Source of the DNA: Gamsiella multidivaricata
Taxonomy: Eukaryota > Mortierellomycota > Mortierellomycetes > Mortierellales > Mortierellaceae
NCBI RefSeq assembly: GCF_025024155.1
Contig: NW_026251741.1
Span: forward strand, 248,001 to 312,000
DNA: 64,000 bases
Direction: 5' to 3'
Shown piece by piece: positions 11,586 through 25,135 of this stretch (position 1 is its first letter; the number at the start of each line of letters is the position of its first letter). Both the position numbers and the translations under genes were made by a program. The notes under the pieces are model-generated. The model was not told the origin of the DNA, did not search any database, and saw only the letters and a program-made list of their open reading frames with translations.

Positions 11586-14500
11586 ATGGTTCCCTTTTCT
11601 CTTCGCATCTCCAACGACCAACTCATATCCAGGTCCAACCTAACTCAAGAGTCATCTGCAACAATACCAGCTTCACCCGGCCCACCCAAAATCCCCCCAA
11701 AGAAACCCACTAAACGCATCCGCATCTCGACAGCCTGCGTCAACTGTCGCCAGAAAAAGATCAAGTGCGATGGTCAGGTGCCGTGCGCACACTGTGAAAA
11801 ATGCCACACTGAGTGCGTCTATCCGGTCGCGACTAAACCCGCCAATCAAGAATATGTTGAGACGCTCGAGAACAGGCTAAAGAGCGTGGAATCACATCTC
11901 CAAGGCCTTCTATCACGCGGTTGGGGAAAGAGCGCCGGTCCTATGGCTCTGGATGGCGATCATGGCGACCTTATGCCAGATGATGGTGATATTCATTCTC
12001 CCTATACCCCTTCCTCCATTCCTGCGACGCCTCCTTCTAAACCGTCCCACAACAGCAACGACCCACACCGGCAAACCAACGGCCATTTTATCACTCGCCA
12101 ACCCTCTGGAGCTATAATGAACACACCGAACTTGACGGGACCCGACTCTGATCTGGAAGACAATACATTCGCCACCGATGACTCCATGCAGCTCCTGGGG
12201 CTCCTGATGGGTAGCCTCAAGATCGAACGCGACGGCTCTGCTCAATATATCCCAAGAATTCTTGACCAAAAGGAACGCTCCTATAATGACTCTAGGATCT
12301 ACGGCTCCTCAGTTTCAAACAACTTCCCCGACCTCTCAACCCTCGATTGGGATTCAGCTGAACCTCCTTTCCCTTATACCCTGCCCAATACTCTCTTGAC
12401 ACCTAAGGCTATCAGCGCCCTCATGGACATCTACTTCAACAGTGTCCACACATTCCTGCCTGTCATCCACAAGACCAGCTTCTTAACGCTCTGCCAGGAG
12501 GGCGAATATCGTGTACCTCCCTTTTTACTGATGGCCATCTGTGCAGTTGCAGCGTGCCATGCCACTGATTTTGAACTGCAGGAGATTCCGGAACTCGCGA
12601 ACGTGAAGAGTCGCCACGCCTTATACGATCATGCACGTTCCTTACTGGATACCTTCATGGACGTGCCCAGACTCAGCACAGTCCAAGGTCTCCTGTTACT
12701 CGCGTACTACCAGACTAAAGAGAAGCGCTCTGGCCACTTCTTCCGCATCCGAATGTATGTTAATCTCGCCGTACGGATGGCATTGGATATGGAGCTGCAA
12801 CGTGCTCTTCTCAGAAGCCCGAACGGGGTGGAGTCTTCGAACACTGGCGACAGTCTCTCGAGCGTGGACAGCACACATGGCCGGCCAATGTCCGCCATCA
12901 GTTCTACAGCACAGTTTCCATCTCTCTTGAACGCGCGTCAGAATGCAGCGCAGCCGGGCTTCCATTCCCGCGACAAGATCCAGAACAGCCGACTATCACA
13001 ACAAAAACGAGCTGTCATCGACCAGGAAAAGCGTCTGGCATGGCTCGGCTGCTTCTTTTTGGACGGTCTGACGAGCAGTTTGATGGGCCAGGACTACTGC
13101 ATTGCGAATGCCACATTAGACATGCGCAGGCTGATCCAGGAAGCGAGTCAGATGACGGACACGGTCCAAGGCGCAACGCTGATCTTTTGGTACCATCATC
13201 TGGAGTTGGTGCAGATTTATCGTCGCATCTGTGTCTTTTACCGGACGGTTCAAAGCGAACGAGTTCTCGCAAGAGCCATCAAGAGTCAAGAAATGCAGGC
13301 GATCGAGTCATCCATGACAGAATGGCTGTCGGATTTGCCCGCACATCTGGTATACGTCGACAGCCAGGGAACAGGAGCAGCCCTTCCGTCATACTATACC
13401 CTCTACCTTCATCGGTTCTACTACAGCCACAAGCTGCTCCTCTATCGACCCCTCATCTCCAACAAGACGCACCGTGGCGACCCCAAGAACAGTAATTCCG
13501 CCATGGCCAGTTGCTCACATGCGGCCACGATGCTGACACAGATCGGAGAGATCATTTTCCAGAACTACAGCTGGCCTTGGCCTGGCTGTGGCCTCTTTGC
13601 CTACCATATGCTTCAGGCGGCTGAGATCCATGTCTTCCAGATGATAACGCAGTCGGCCGTAGATTCACAGAGTCTTTACTATCGCACCATGGATCTGATC
13701 AAGGGTTACGTCAGTCTGGCCAAGTTGCCGGATCTTGAGAAGGATATCGTGGCCATGGAGGAAATGGTTAACAATTTCCTGTTGACGCCACAAGGGGCAG
13801 TAGCCCAGCCTAATGCATCCTCGCAACAGCAGCAGCAGCAGCACTTTGTCGCCACCCCTGCTTCTGAATACAGTTACGCGAGCATGATGTCCCCTGCCTC
13901 ACCTGCAGAATCTGTGCAGAGGATGTCGATGCCCCACAGTAACCACGGCAGCCACACCGAGGATGCAGACATGTTCTCGCCTTTGCAAGCCCATGCCTAC
14001 CCATCGTTCGAGACAGCCAGTCGCGCCTTCCGCCAGCCGCAGAACGGCTCAGGCATACCCTCTGCCTCTTCAGCGGCTGCCGCGTCAGGCTTCATGGCCA
14101 ATTCCATGTCGGACACGGGCGGGTTTTCGATGAACTTTGGCTTCACTAATGTCTCATCAGCAACGTCTAATCAGTCTCAGCCCACGAATTCTGCTGCTCT
14201 ATACGATCCCTCCAGCTCGCTGCCGTTCTACAGCGCTGCGACCCCATCTGGTCCATCGATGAGCATGTTCGCCTCGAACCACCATGGTAACGGCCTCCCT
14301 TACGGACAGTCATCGTTCCTCCAGCCGACACTTACTCCTGTTGGCGACCTGCTCGGTCTTGGCAACATGGCCACCACCCCGTCGTCGAACCCCTTGCAGC
14401 AGCAGCAATCATCGTCGGCTGCACCGGCTAATATTCCAATGGATACCAAGAAGAAGCCGGCAGTGGCTCCACCAAAGCCTCCCAAGCGCATCTTTTCCCA

Positions 14501-15169
14501 GTCTACAGGCAGCTCGAGCTCCTCGGGTATTAGCCAAAGCCTCAAGCCCCCAGTTCCAAAGAAGCCCGCAAGGCTGAATGAGATTACACCTCCTCGATGG
14601 ATTGCTCCTCGCCCAGATACTACAGCTGCGTCCGCGGCCGTGACGTTGATGCCGTCCACTTCAGAGCCTGGCATGTATTTTGGTGGCAAGCCCTCGGCAG
14701 GCGGTAATACTGAGAACAACAACATTGGCAATGGCGGCCACGAGAACCCGTCGTCTGCATACCCTCCTGGCTCAAACGGCGGAGGACCTAATGGGTCTAT
14801 TCCAACGATTGGTAGCAATGGCCGACAAATCAAGGTGCTGCAGCCGCAAAACGCGCTGTATGGCATGGGTACACTTGTGAACTCCCTGGGCATTGAGCAG
14901 CAGGTGCATCCGGCACCAGATCCTCAGGATCATGTGTCAGTAACATCCGAGCGTAGGTACTATGATGGCCACGAGCAGGCCTTAAACTACCTCCAGAGTA
15001 AGTCGCCTTTCTTTGCTTTTTTTTTTTTTTTTTCATCTTCTGCGGAGGGCTTCATGGTCTCATGCTGCATCAATGCAAAATACTAAATCTACTTTTCTTT
15101 CTCTCTCTTCTAGTGAATCCTCATCTATATGAGCAGCTACCTCCTCACAATCGCCGCCAACTCATCTAA
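11586..15169 (+). CDS. Zn2Cys6 fungal-specific transcription factor
   Basis: Two exons, 11586-14997 and 15114-15169 (intron starts GTAAGT), give about 1,155 residues. The zinc cluster is at residues 51-77: C51-x2-C54-x6-C61-x5-C67-x2-C70-x6-C77 with an extra Cys at 73, followed by a short coiled coil (YVETLENRLKSVESHLQGLL) for dimerisation. Residues of about 275-700 are the fungal-specific transcription factor region (MDIYFNSVHTFLPVIHKTSF, LMAICAVAACHA). The C-terminal third is Ser/Pro/Gln-rich with a Gln run and Pro-rich blocks (PPKPPKRIF), as in activation regions. Such proteins bind CGG-type half sites in the nucleus; the regulated pathway cannot be told from sequence. Reading through the intron would replace the proper tail with a Phe-rich stretch, so the spliced end MNPHLYEQLPPHNRRQLI is preferred. 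Confidence 0.93.
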
Positions 15170-15904
15170 GCAGGCTAGAAAAGCCATGCCCCTTCCATTT
15201 GCTTATTTTTTTTAGCTATATCTGTGCTATCTTGTACTATTTAACATATTTATCGTATTTATCATCATCTACCTTTGACCTTTATTCGCTCGATTACTCT
15301 TTCACTCTTGTACTTGACATTTTTTAATAATTTCTTCATCTCATGAACCATGATAATGCCACAGCCATGAACTTTTCTTTTTCTTTTTTTTTTTTTTTTT
15401 TTTTTCTTTTCTTTTTTTTTTGGAAGTCATGTCATTTGCGACGGAATAAAAGAAACGTCGCTTTCTGGCTCCTTGTATTTATCCTTTCCTCCGTTTTCAG
15501 ACATGTACGGGTCTAAATTTTTGGAGCCATTGCACTCCTTGCCTTGGTTACAGATCACAAAGAAAATAAACCGCACTTCTTTGCTCATGAGATATCTGTC
15601 CTTGAATGTCGTATTGACCTGCGCCTAAGCGGTATTCAGAGCCGACTCTGGCATCCCACAATGCTTCGCTTAATAATGCGAAGCACAGCGTTTGGTGATG
15701 TAAAAAAAAAATCTATTTTCAGTGCATGCATGTACGCCCTATATTCGGGAATCTATGTGTGTGTATGTGTGTGTTCAAAGGCGATCTTGAGGGGAACTGG
15801 GGACGCGTGTAAATCCTTAAGCAGAGCTAATACAGTAATACAGTAATACAGTAATACAGAAGAAAGAGAAAGACAAAAAAAGGAGTTATGTCAGTACTTC
15901 CAGG
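15170..15904. other. Convergent 3' spacer with poly-T and taatacag repeat
   Basis: This spacer lies between two genes that converge. It holds long T runs near 15379-15421 and four tandem copies of the 8-mer taatacag at about 15828-15859. No gene is seen; it should contain both 3' ends. Confidence 0.6.
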
Positions 15905-17146
15905 TTAAGTGTCGCTTAAGTTTTTTTTGGGACATTCCAGGAACCAAAGGCAGATCGCAAAAGCATACGCGTTTCTGGTGATGGCTGGGAGTTTGGCCAC
16001 GATGCCGTCGAGCTCCTTGTTCATCAGCACTTGACATCCAAGGCGCGAGCTTAATAAGCATTAATTAAAATGAAGAGATCGATAAGATCGTCGTTGTGAT
16101 TTTAGTACAGCTGCGGACGAAACTCGGTTGCAACGTTTTTTTTTTCTCCTGCATAACTTACGTATCAGTTAACCCGAAGGCGAGATCCAGCATATCATTC
16201 TCCTCATCCGTGGGCTCCTCCAGCTTTGAGTAGGATTCTGTGTCCAAGATCAAATGACATGTTGAGCAAGCCAACGATGCCTCGCATGCTCCTATATGAA
16301 TAAAAAAATCATCACCATCATCATCATCATCATCATCATCAGTCGGGAAGCAAACGTTAGTATTTCGGCTAAGGGTCGTTTGTTGAATATTTCAAAACAC
16401 CGATCTACGTTATCTCTAGCGGCTTTTTAGGCGTTCAAATAGTTTGCTCCGCACCTTCGATATCAATGTCGTTAGCCCAAGCAGCATCGAGCAGACTCTC
16501 GCCCTCGTGCGCTTGCACAGTAATCTCTTCGCCGTCCTGCATGATAAAGTTGACTGTGAAGCCTTCTCCCGGGCCAGGACGGCCCCTCTTTGCGTACTGG
16601 ATGCCTACACAGAAGGAAGAAGTCGGAACCGAAAAATGGAGTATTCAATCACCGTTAGCTGCTTGTGCTTCGCCGCAAAAAAAAAAAAAAAAAAAAGGTG
16701 GAGTGTATGACATTGGATCCACCTTGATCGTTCCTAAGAGGCATTGCAAACATCCTAGGAGAGTACGATCATGCTCGGCTCGGTGATTAACAAAGAATCT
16801 GATGTCCCCCTCCCCCCTATTTTTCCTGCGTTGATTCACCATGCGAGAGATGATCTACTGTACTGCGCACTGTTCCTGTGGTATCTTCGCCGTTATCAGA
16901 TCCTGCGATCCGTCCTTTGTTCAGTAGTGATATTGCGCCATATGCTTTACCTGAGGCCGTTGTGAATTGTGCGAACCGGCTATTGGATGCCTTATAACCT
17001 CCCACTACTCCCGTCCTTGAAGATGTTGTTTGAATATGACCAAAAGTGTGTGTAGATCTCGCAATCGATGTTCCTGATCCTGTCCTTCCTGCATGAATTA
17101 CAAGAGGGAATGCCCTCCGGAGTGTAGCTGCGAGAATGGATGACAT
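15905..17146 (-). CDS. YAH1: Mitochondrial [2Fe-2S] ferredoxin (adrenodoxin/Yah1 type)
   Basis: Four exons on the minus strand, 17146-16951, 16604-16455, 16291-16162 and 16049-15905, give 206 residues. The first ~65 residues are Arg/Ser/Thr-rich without acid, like a mitochondrial targeting peptide ([13 protein letters not shown]). The core has [20 protein letters not shown], then cluster ligands in [10 protein letters not shown] and the fourth Cys in SRLGCQV, the adrenodoxin arrangement. This protein carries electrons from ferredoxin reductase to iron-sulfur cluster assembly (and heme A and ubiquinone synthesis) in the matrix. After LPAITRNAY the usual 'VDG' ending is replaced by a hydrophobic Cys-containing tail ending NLSDT; this may be real or show that a final short intron was missed. 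Intron 1 contains a run of about 18 A. Confidence 0.93.
16305..16341. repeat. Trinucleotide (atc)n microsatellite
   Basis: About eleven near-perfect atc units lie inside an intron of the ferredoxin gene, close to the acceptor of exon 3. It is not translated. Confidence 0.85.
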
Positions 17147-20100
17147 TGTCTTTGAGTGAATGAATCCGTGTGGATGGAGCTGTGTAGAGGTGTTGAAGTG
17201 GGCTGAGAATAAAAGATGGATGAGTCGAGATTCCGGAGCTGGGAGTCGGACTGATCTTCTACTTCTCGGGTCTGCGCAAAAACATGGCAGAATAAGGTTC
17301 GAGCACTTCGCTTGTGGTTTGTCGCGAGCATAGTCTATCAAGACGACAGCCAGTGAAGGATGATCACCTCCTCTGTTCTTTTGCGCGATCGATAGTTGGT
17401 ATCGGATAGGATACTCGTTGCGTTCGTGGAGTGGCCATGAGATTCAATCGCGCTCAAGGTGGGAACCGCATATCATGCAGGCAGTGCTTGGCCTATACAA
17501 GAGGTCAAATAAAAACAAGCAACGACTCCATAAAAGTGTAGCGTTTAATCGAGATGGCCGATGGCTGTAAACTTTCTGGACTTACTCTTATTGCCAAAAT
17601 ACACTATGTGCCCGCTGCTTTGAAAATTCAAGTGTCTGCAAACGTTTTCATCACTCTGAATCGCTTACTCCTAACGGTCTTGGCGACTTAACGAAGGACG
17701 CAGCTGTCTGCATAGATCTCGCCAGGGTGTCGGCGAACTAGGATATTCACAATGATAGAAGGCAGCCTATTGGGATTGAAAAGAAGAAGCCCTCAAAAAT
17801 ATAATCCCGCTCTATATCCGCCTGTATTTCGTTCCTCTTGGCGGGCGACCTGGCATCCCTGGATTGATTCTCTTCCGCATTTGCTTGCTAGCCCTTCACT
17901 TTCTTGCTTGTATCGGACAATGAACAGCGAGCAATAAAAAGGTCATAATTCAAATAAAATTGGAGAAGGCGCAATGACAGCATTGCACAAAGAGCGACAG
18001 CGACAATTACTGCCGGAATATTGTTAGTGTCACTCAAGTACGCTGCGTGCAGTCGTCCTCATCCTCTACAACCTCACGTATCTGTATTCTTCTCCTGCCA
18101 GGCCGCTACAGTGCGGTTTGTGTCTAATAATCATAAGAACTAGAACATTTAGTCCCGTAGAGTTTTGCCTTTCGACTAATACGCGTTCTTTCAACCGAAA
18201 AGACGCGTGCTGCATGCAACTCATTCCCGGAATATAAGGAACTGTAGTGGCCCACCTACTGCATTCGGCTTTCTCCCTCCATGCCTGTAAAAGTTGTAAG
18301 GCCAGTCCATAACATAAAACATGCGTGCAATATGGCAGAGGTGTAGAGTGCGGAGAGTGCATGGGCGACTGAGCGATGTTGGCTGAAACGTTGCAAAGTA
18401 TTTTCTAGCGTGTCCTCCCTACTTTGTAATTTAAAAATGCAAACACTGCAAGTAAATACAAAGTAGATACAACAGAGCAACTTGTTGATTACTTTGAGAC
18501 AGAAATGCATTTCAGAGTAATTATTTCGGCCCGCAATGCATGAACAGACATCGCCTATTTACGGCAGACGTGTCTCCACAAATGTACACGCACTCGTGGG
18601 TGAACGTGAAAGCCTAAGAGCAGCAATCGAGATCGCGTGGCACAAAATAAATAAGTTAAAGACATGTAAGAACACAGTTTGTTTGAAAGATACCATTTCT
18701 ATTCCGCAACTGCATGGATATGAGCTTCTCTCTTGCAGCGAAGCATCGAACAACGCGCTCAATTTAACAAGCGCTGGTACATTGCAAGGGTATAAGCGTG
18801 TAAAGTTCAATCGGCGTTTAACAAACACGGTGAGGGGCCAGACACCACTGCAATGGTTATATCCTGCTCCCGTCGCTGCTTTATAAACTGGAAATATTTT
18901 ATTCGGGCTATTTGGCTATTTATGGAGTAGGATCACTCTGGTGCCAACGCAGTGGACCACAGGGACTACGCTACTGAACTCATGTACGCTGAGTAAGGTA
19001 TGCATATGCTTGTACCGCGTGAGCAGCATGCATGTTGCGGGTAGATGAATCACGGAATAACTGGCTGTTTGATGACGTACCTAAAGTAATACACAATGGA
19101 TGTTGGAACTGGAATGCGAAACAGCGTGCTCAGTATGTGAAAATGTGCTGGCTCACATCGAACTTTGAACGGCTTTCTGTAAAGTCCAAAAAAGCATGTA
19201 ACGAGATATCAGGCAACGAGCCGAAAGTGTTAGTCCGAGCTTAATTACCCAGTGCTTCCATGCAGCGGTGATCTTTTTCAAGAACACGAAGAACACGAAC
19301 AGCAAGGGTGCTTGCATATATGTCTGTCCGCATATGTTGAGCGCGGTGAAATCCAAGAATGAGGGTATGTTATAGATCTAGTAACTTTGATGACTCTTGC
19401 TAAAGGCAAGGGCATTTGCAATGAAGCCTGTTCGGTTCGAGGTAGGCAGTGCAAACTGGTGATATCATCAGGGGGTTTAAGTCAGGTGACGGACGACTAG
19501 CCTTGTTCCTGGCCCAACGCAATTCTGTAATGAACCTTGAAAGATGCCTGACTATATGGGTGAGAAGGAAGATTAGACAACAGGAATCAGTCGCTTGTCC
19601 AGTGTTTGGGCAAGAGAGTAGTGAAAGGTTCAAAGAGCCGCAGATGGCGAAACGGATATTAGCGGACGCTAACTTTTTTTTTTTCAGTGCGATAATTAAG
19701 CGTCTCATGTAATTCGTGACATATGGCATCCGGATACATCGCGGGAGGCGTTTTTTATACCTTCACCGCCCTAAATGGGGGATATGACCAACTTGGAGGT
19801 CCATAAGATATCTTGTAATACAATGCTGCATGTGAGAGCTGCAGATTCTGGGAAGTGACCTTGTCCCTTCCTGTCTGGAAGAAAAAAAAGGTGATGCCGA
19901 AGGAACTCAGGAGTACGCATGCAGGAGCACGCAAGTGGTAGCGATGACGCGACAGACTCCGCTATCATTGGTGAATAAAGCGAGGGATTTCGTGTACGCG
20001 TGACATCAAAGGACGGGATTACTGTGTGCCTGATACTATTTCTGTGAGTGCGATCAACCTACTCAGCATTTCTCGTGCTGATCCGTTCAACTGCAGTTTT

Positions 20101-22624
20101 TCTTTTGTCCGAATATTACTGGCCCAAGAATCCAATACTCCACGTGTATAAACCTTTTCCGGCCACTAACTGCGGACGAGAGCAAGGCTAGGGCCACAGC
20201 AAAGGTCAAGTAGGTCTCGTTATTTGCCTCCTGCCGTAATCTTCTGGAAACAAAGTAGTGGAAGGCTTGAGGCGCCTTTCCATACACTGCCAGGTATGCA
20301 AGTATACAAAATAGTCCCTGTGGTTGTTCAAGGCAAAGCGGAGGGAGGGAGCAAATGGGTGGGGTGAATGAACAAATCCCCACCACAGCAAAAAAAAAAA
20401 AAGAATACAGCGGACGTGATTGATGCACCTCCTTCTTTTTTAGTTTAAACTAAGAAAATAAAGAAACAGAAAAGACTCTCTGAAGCTTGCTTCGTTTAAC
20501 ATCCTACTACCGGAGCGACAGGTGACACATGCACAAGGTACAAAGGATATCGATCAATACTCTCTTCGCTAAAATATATACCAGTTCCCGCACGCAAAGT
20601 TTGTATGTGTGTGATGTATAGTTAGGTTTATTGTTGATTTAAGGCCGACTGTTTAGACTACGATTGAATTGCAGGGATAGGAGAGCTCATTGGGTGTAAT
20701 GTGGCTGATTCCATAACTATCGACCTATGCCGAGTTTCTGGGAGGACCTCCTTCGCACGTTGTGCTCCCAACCAAACGAAGTGATCGTCTCAGTCGTACG
20801 TCCATAGGAATGCGCCCGTTTCTCTTTACTCTTCGCTCACAGAGCCTGGCACCATCGTTCCAGGGACGATGTGGATGTAGCCGCCACCACTGACTAGCAT
20901 GCGAACTAACGAGGGCTTTTTTGTAGAGGTCCAGGACCTCTTACTGTGATTCCATTCCATATACGATTGTCAATCATTTATTGACAGAACACACACGTAT
21001 TCATGGAATAAAAGACTGAAAACCCCTCTCATTGGGGCGGAGAGTTTATTTTCCTTGGCATTCCACCTTACTCAAGGCAGAAAATAAGACACTCTGTCGA
21101 CATCATTGCTGCCAGTATGAGTCGAAGAACATGAAGTGTTGCTTGGTCCCTGTTGCCGCTTTGTTTGTCTTAATACCCTCCTATGTTTCTCTGCATTATC
21201 TCCCTCACTGTCTCGAGTCCATCATCATCATCATGATCACCAGAGAGAGCGATGAGCCTTGTTAGTTATTTTTTTGATTCACGCTTCGGTCTTGCTCACT
21301 TTCGAAGCTCCTCCTCCTCTCCCCTCCTGTGTTACAAAACAGCTCTTCCAATGCGCGTACATTATCATCCGCCCACTTGGCGCCTGTAGAACCAACGTAA
21401 GTGGTTGACTGATGCCCCAGGACCTGCGAAGTTCCAATCCTCGTTGACCCTCGATTCCATATCGGGGCATCTATACCGAGCCTTAGATCCAGCGGTGTAT
21501 GTGTATGTGTTTGTTTGAATGAGGTCGCAATCCAATGGCTATCTTTTTCTTTGTTCCTCCTCTCCTCGTTACTTCACTTTTTGCTTTCTTTCTTCCTCTT
21601 GGCTTTGGTCACTCACTCGCTCCTCTTTCCACCCTACCCCCTTCACACCGCGCTAGCTTTTGACCACTTTCCCTTTCTGTCCCTTACTCTGCAACATCTC
21701 TGTCCTACTCGTACCCACATTATTTACCAACCACAAATCTCCGCACCGTGTCATGAATATAAATTGATAAAGCGCACTCACTCGCGTCCTGCTCATTCCC
21801 GAATCTCGCACTTCCTCATTCCACTTCACACAATCACCTCTGCTCATTCCACAGCAGTACCCTCCCGATCTCCTCGTGTATCCCATTCTCTTTAAGCAGT
21901 ACCTGCATTAAATAACTGGCTTCAACCCCTGCGCTGCCATTCCATTCCCATTCCTTGATTCCTTCGTAACCTCATTTCGCATGACTGTGGTTGTACCTGT
22001 CAAGTAAAATAAGAACGTGGAATCGTCGCACAATTTCCTCCGTACATATTTTTTTTTTCTGACCTCTTTACCCATTGACCCGCTCGGGAACCGCACCCTG
22101 CCTCGGCTTTGTGCGATCGTCGTATATCAATATTAATCTCGTAAGCAAACACAGCGTCTTCGGTACGACACATACACGGGTTATTTGACATACATCTCAT
22201 GGCGATAAACGTCGTGAACAAAAAAAGATGCGTGTGTCACATTGTATATATTATGTACTCTATTCAATCTGGTTCCAGCCCAAGAAATGCTTTTGACGAT
22301 CGGCATTCTTTTACTCGTTATTTTTTTTATTTTATTTTTTTACTTCTTCTTCTCTTCCGTTCTTCCCGCAACTATCTAACACTGAACTCTTCTTCGTCAC
22401 CTCCGAATTCAGACACCAGGCCTCACTCTCGAGTTCATCTTACCTGTGTAAAACTCATCCGCCAGGGCATTCCTTACGATCATCACTTTGCCTGGATATA
22501 TCCACTGCTCACAGAGCCGTCTCTTCCCACCAATTACAGGCGTTGGCCATCCGCGGGGCAATTTCTAGTTTCCTCCTCCTCGATCTCATCCTTGAACACA
22601 ATCTCAAAGCCCCATCAGATCGGG
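17147..22624. other. Gene-poor 5.5-kb region
   Basis: I see no open frame with recognisable domains or a credible exon chain on either strand between the ferredoxin start and the velvet gene. The right third (about 21540-21650 and 22315-22380) is pyrimidine-rich and probably leader or promoter of the velvet gene. Open frames such as 21515-21895 and 22199-22708 follow this bias; the second overlaps the true velvet start in frame but begins at an upstream ATG in low-complexity sequence. Confidence 0.5.
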
Positions 22625-25135
22625 ATGGGCAAATCTGATAAATACTACTATCATTCCAGACCTTCAGAAGACGACGACGATCTCGATGTTGATCTCAATG
22701 AGCTGTAGGTCCACTCGCAAATATTTCCAGCTAATAATGATTCTGTGCTCCGAATATTGGATCATCAAATAAGTTCTCGTCTAACTTCAACGATATAATT
22801 CGTATTTTTTTTTTTTTTTTTTTTTTGCATTTAAAGGACTTACTCATTAGAGATTGTACAACAGCCAATGCGTGCTAGGATGTGTGGTTTTGGGGACAAG
22901 GTATGTTTTTATTTGCATAGGCAAAGGACTAGCGATACTTTCGTCGCAAAGGAGGACTCGTCGCCCCAGGCCTGAAGCCCGTTGATCGAGGGGTTTTTCA
23001 TATTTGAATGCTTGAATATTTGAATGCCTGTATGTTTGTTGCTTGCATGGGCACGGACAAATGATTGTGTGTATGTGTCCGTGTGTGACATTGAAGAGTG
23101 TTGACTGATCTGGCTTTTTTACCTTTGCATTGTGGTTTTGAACGGAAAGGACCGAAGGAATGTGACCCCGGCCCCCGTTCTGAAACTGGTGGCCAAAACG
23201 CAGGAAGGCAGGGTCGTATCTGCAAGGTACAGTAACGACAGCAATATTGATAACAACATCGTTATTGAAATAGCAATAAAGAAAGGACCTTGGTTACGAA
23301 AAGAGCGAGGGACTATGAGATTGCCCTGATGAACCTGCGGATCCCGCCGTCCTGGCCCTGTCTCTCTCACCCCTTCTTTCCCTGTCGGTTGCTTTGCCCC
23401 TGCTCATACCCTGCCGCCTTCCTCCCCGCCCCTGTTTCACCTTCTTTGCTCAATGGACATGTGGATCGGGAAATTCTCCACTGCCTTGGTCCACGACTCA
23501 GACCGATCTCATCTCGCCTGCTGCTGCTGGGCCAGTCAGATGCCGCCCCTCGACTCCCTCTCGCCCTGCTTCTTTTAGCCAAATCGCCTCTTCATTTCTT
23601 CATTTTGGATTCCACCCTAATACCTGGGTCATGAGTATGATCGGCGGATTTGTCGATCGGATGAGATGTCTTAGGCACTCAAGGCTCAAGAGTGGATCCA
23701 TACAACGGATGACACCCGGTGTTTTGATCCTCTACTCTGCTCGGTGGCACACCCGTCCCCCAGTGGTTGCTGCCGTGGAGGGAGGGAGTGGGAGCACAGC
23801 ACAATGCATATTCATATGCGGATATTACTAGCTGGTTTTAAACTTTGCTATGCTACAAAAGGGCTGACAAATACTTTCCCCAAAAATACTGCAACTAGCC
23901 ATCTGAGCAAGCAAGCATTCGTTGTAACAGCCGATCTCTGGCTAGAGGATGAGGTTACAGAGCGCAACCTCGTTCTTATCTCCTCTATTCCCTCGTCAAG
24001 AACGGCGGCGTATTCGCAACAGATGTCCGCTGTCCACGAACAGCAAGAAGGTACACACATCAAGCGCAGCACTTTGATATGCTATTAGAAAATAACCATA
24101 CTGAGAAACTGCTCTAGCGTCTTTAGCGCTATGTTTCTCATACTTCTCGATATTTCCATCGATCTTTTACTAGTTGTAGATCAACTCGACATACAGCAAA
24201 GCTCAGCAATATCTTTCAGTAGGGATGCTGCTGAAGAGTCCGATTCGTATGCCTCATCATCTAACGCGTCTAGGATGAGTATCCGCAACGTGATCCACGG
24301 CGAGGATATCTCTACACCGCCGCCACACTCATCGTCCGCTTCGTCGCCTGCAACATGGTCACGGCCCGTCCATGCGCTTCCAAGGACAAATCCCTCTCAG
24401 CGCAATATGGCAAGGGATGTTTCGGGTGCTGAGAGGCGGTATGACCGTAAAGAAGGGACTGCGGAGACATGTGCAGATACAGAGATGGAGGATGAACAAG
24501 AATTCCATCGGAATAATGAGAGATACGTGGATCAGGATCTTCACGAACTGAGAGAGCTGGAGCGCATTGAGGCAGAGTCTGGAAGAAAGGATTTGACGAC
24601 TCGCAACCTGGTTGGACAGATCGCCGTGAGCGGTCAAGTGGCTCCAGGGTTGGATGACGATATGTCGCACATATGGTTTGCTTTCAGCATCTTATCCATC
24701 CGCACGGAGGGTTTTTTCAAAATTCGGTTTTGTTTAACTGATCTTATGCGGATCCCAGAGTAAGCTGGAACTAATGAGCTCGCCTCTGTTCTTGGTCTGG
24801 TGTGGACATAATGCACCAAACGCTAACGTCTTCGTCAATCCACTTCGCGTAGGGGAGGAAGATCAGAGACCATTTGCCAAATTTTTACGAATACAATTCA
24901 TGTTCAGACGCCCAAGAAGTTCGAGGGAACATGCGGTAAGTCGATACCTTTTTTGCGTACTTCTCTTATAGTTCTTTGGTACCAGTCAAGCTCATATTGC
25001 TCTTCATCATACCATTTTTTTCATTCGAAAGATAATAACAAGATTGCGGTACATCTAAACAAAAACTGCATCAGGATTCCGGCCAGAAAGGACGAAAAGA
25101 AGCTGAGCAAGAACAGGAAAGACAGCTTGACATAA
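22625..25135 (+). CDS. Velvet-domain regulator
   Basis: Seven exons fit in phase: 22625-22704, 22837-22900, 23150-23226, 23899-24050, 24174-24759, 24853-24935 and 25032-25135, about 381 residues. The acidic start (EDDDDLDVDLNEL) leads into velvet motifs: YSLEIVQQPMRARMCGFGDK, DRRNVTPAPVLKLV, FVVTADLWLEDEVTERNLV, NLVGQIAVSGQVAPGL, IWFAFSILSIRTEGFFKIRF, HVQTPKKFEG and IRIPARKDEKK. Velvet proteins (VeA, VelB, VosA) are fungal nuclear DNA-binding regulators with an NF-kB-like fold that link development with secondary metabolism. A poorly conserved, acidic and Ser-rich insert of about 130 residues (from DQLDIQQSS to ELERIEAE) splits the domain. I cannot assign a subfamily. The junction of exons 3 and 4 is the weakest: the 672-bp intron could hide another small exon. 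Confidence 0.88.

Noticed and set aside
12002..12269. Minus-strand frames inside the Zn2Cys6 gene
   Set aside because: They are antisense to a well-supported coding exon and have no independent support.
14998..15113. Reading the Zn2Cys6 frame through to a stop at 15086
   Set aside because: The stretch has a strong GTAAGT donor, a T-run and TCTAG acceptor; splicing restores a conserved-looking polar end.
18536..18886. 116-residue frame in the gene-poor region
   Set aside because: It overlaps a similar frame on the other strand and shows no motif or exon support.
22199..22708. 169-residue open frame starting upstream of the velvet gene
   Set aside because: It shares the velvet frame but its first 140 residues are low-complexity leader; the ATG at 22625 starts the typical acidic N-terminus.
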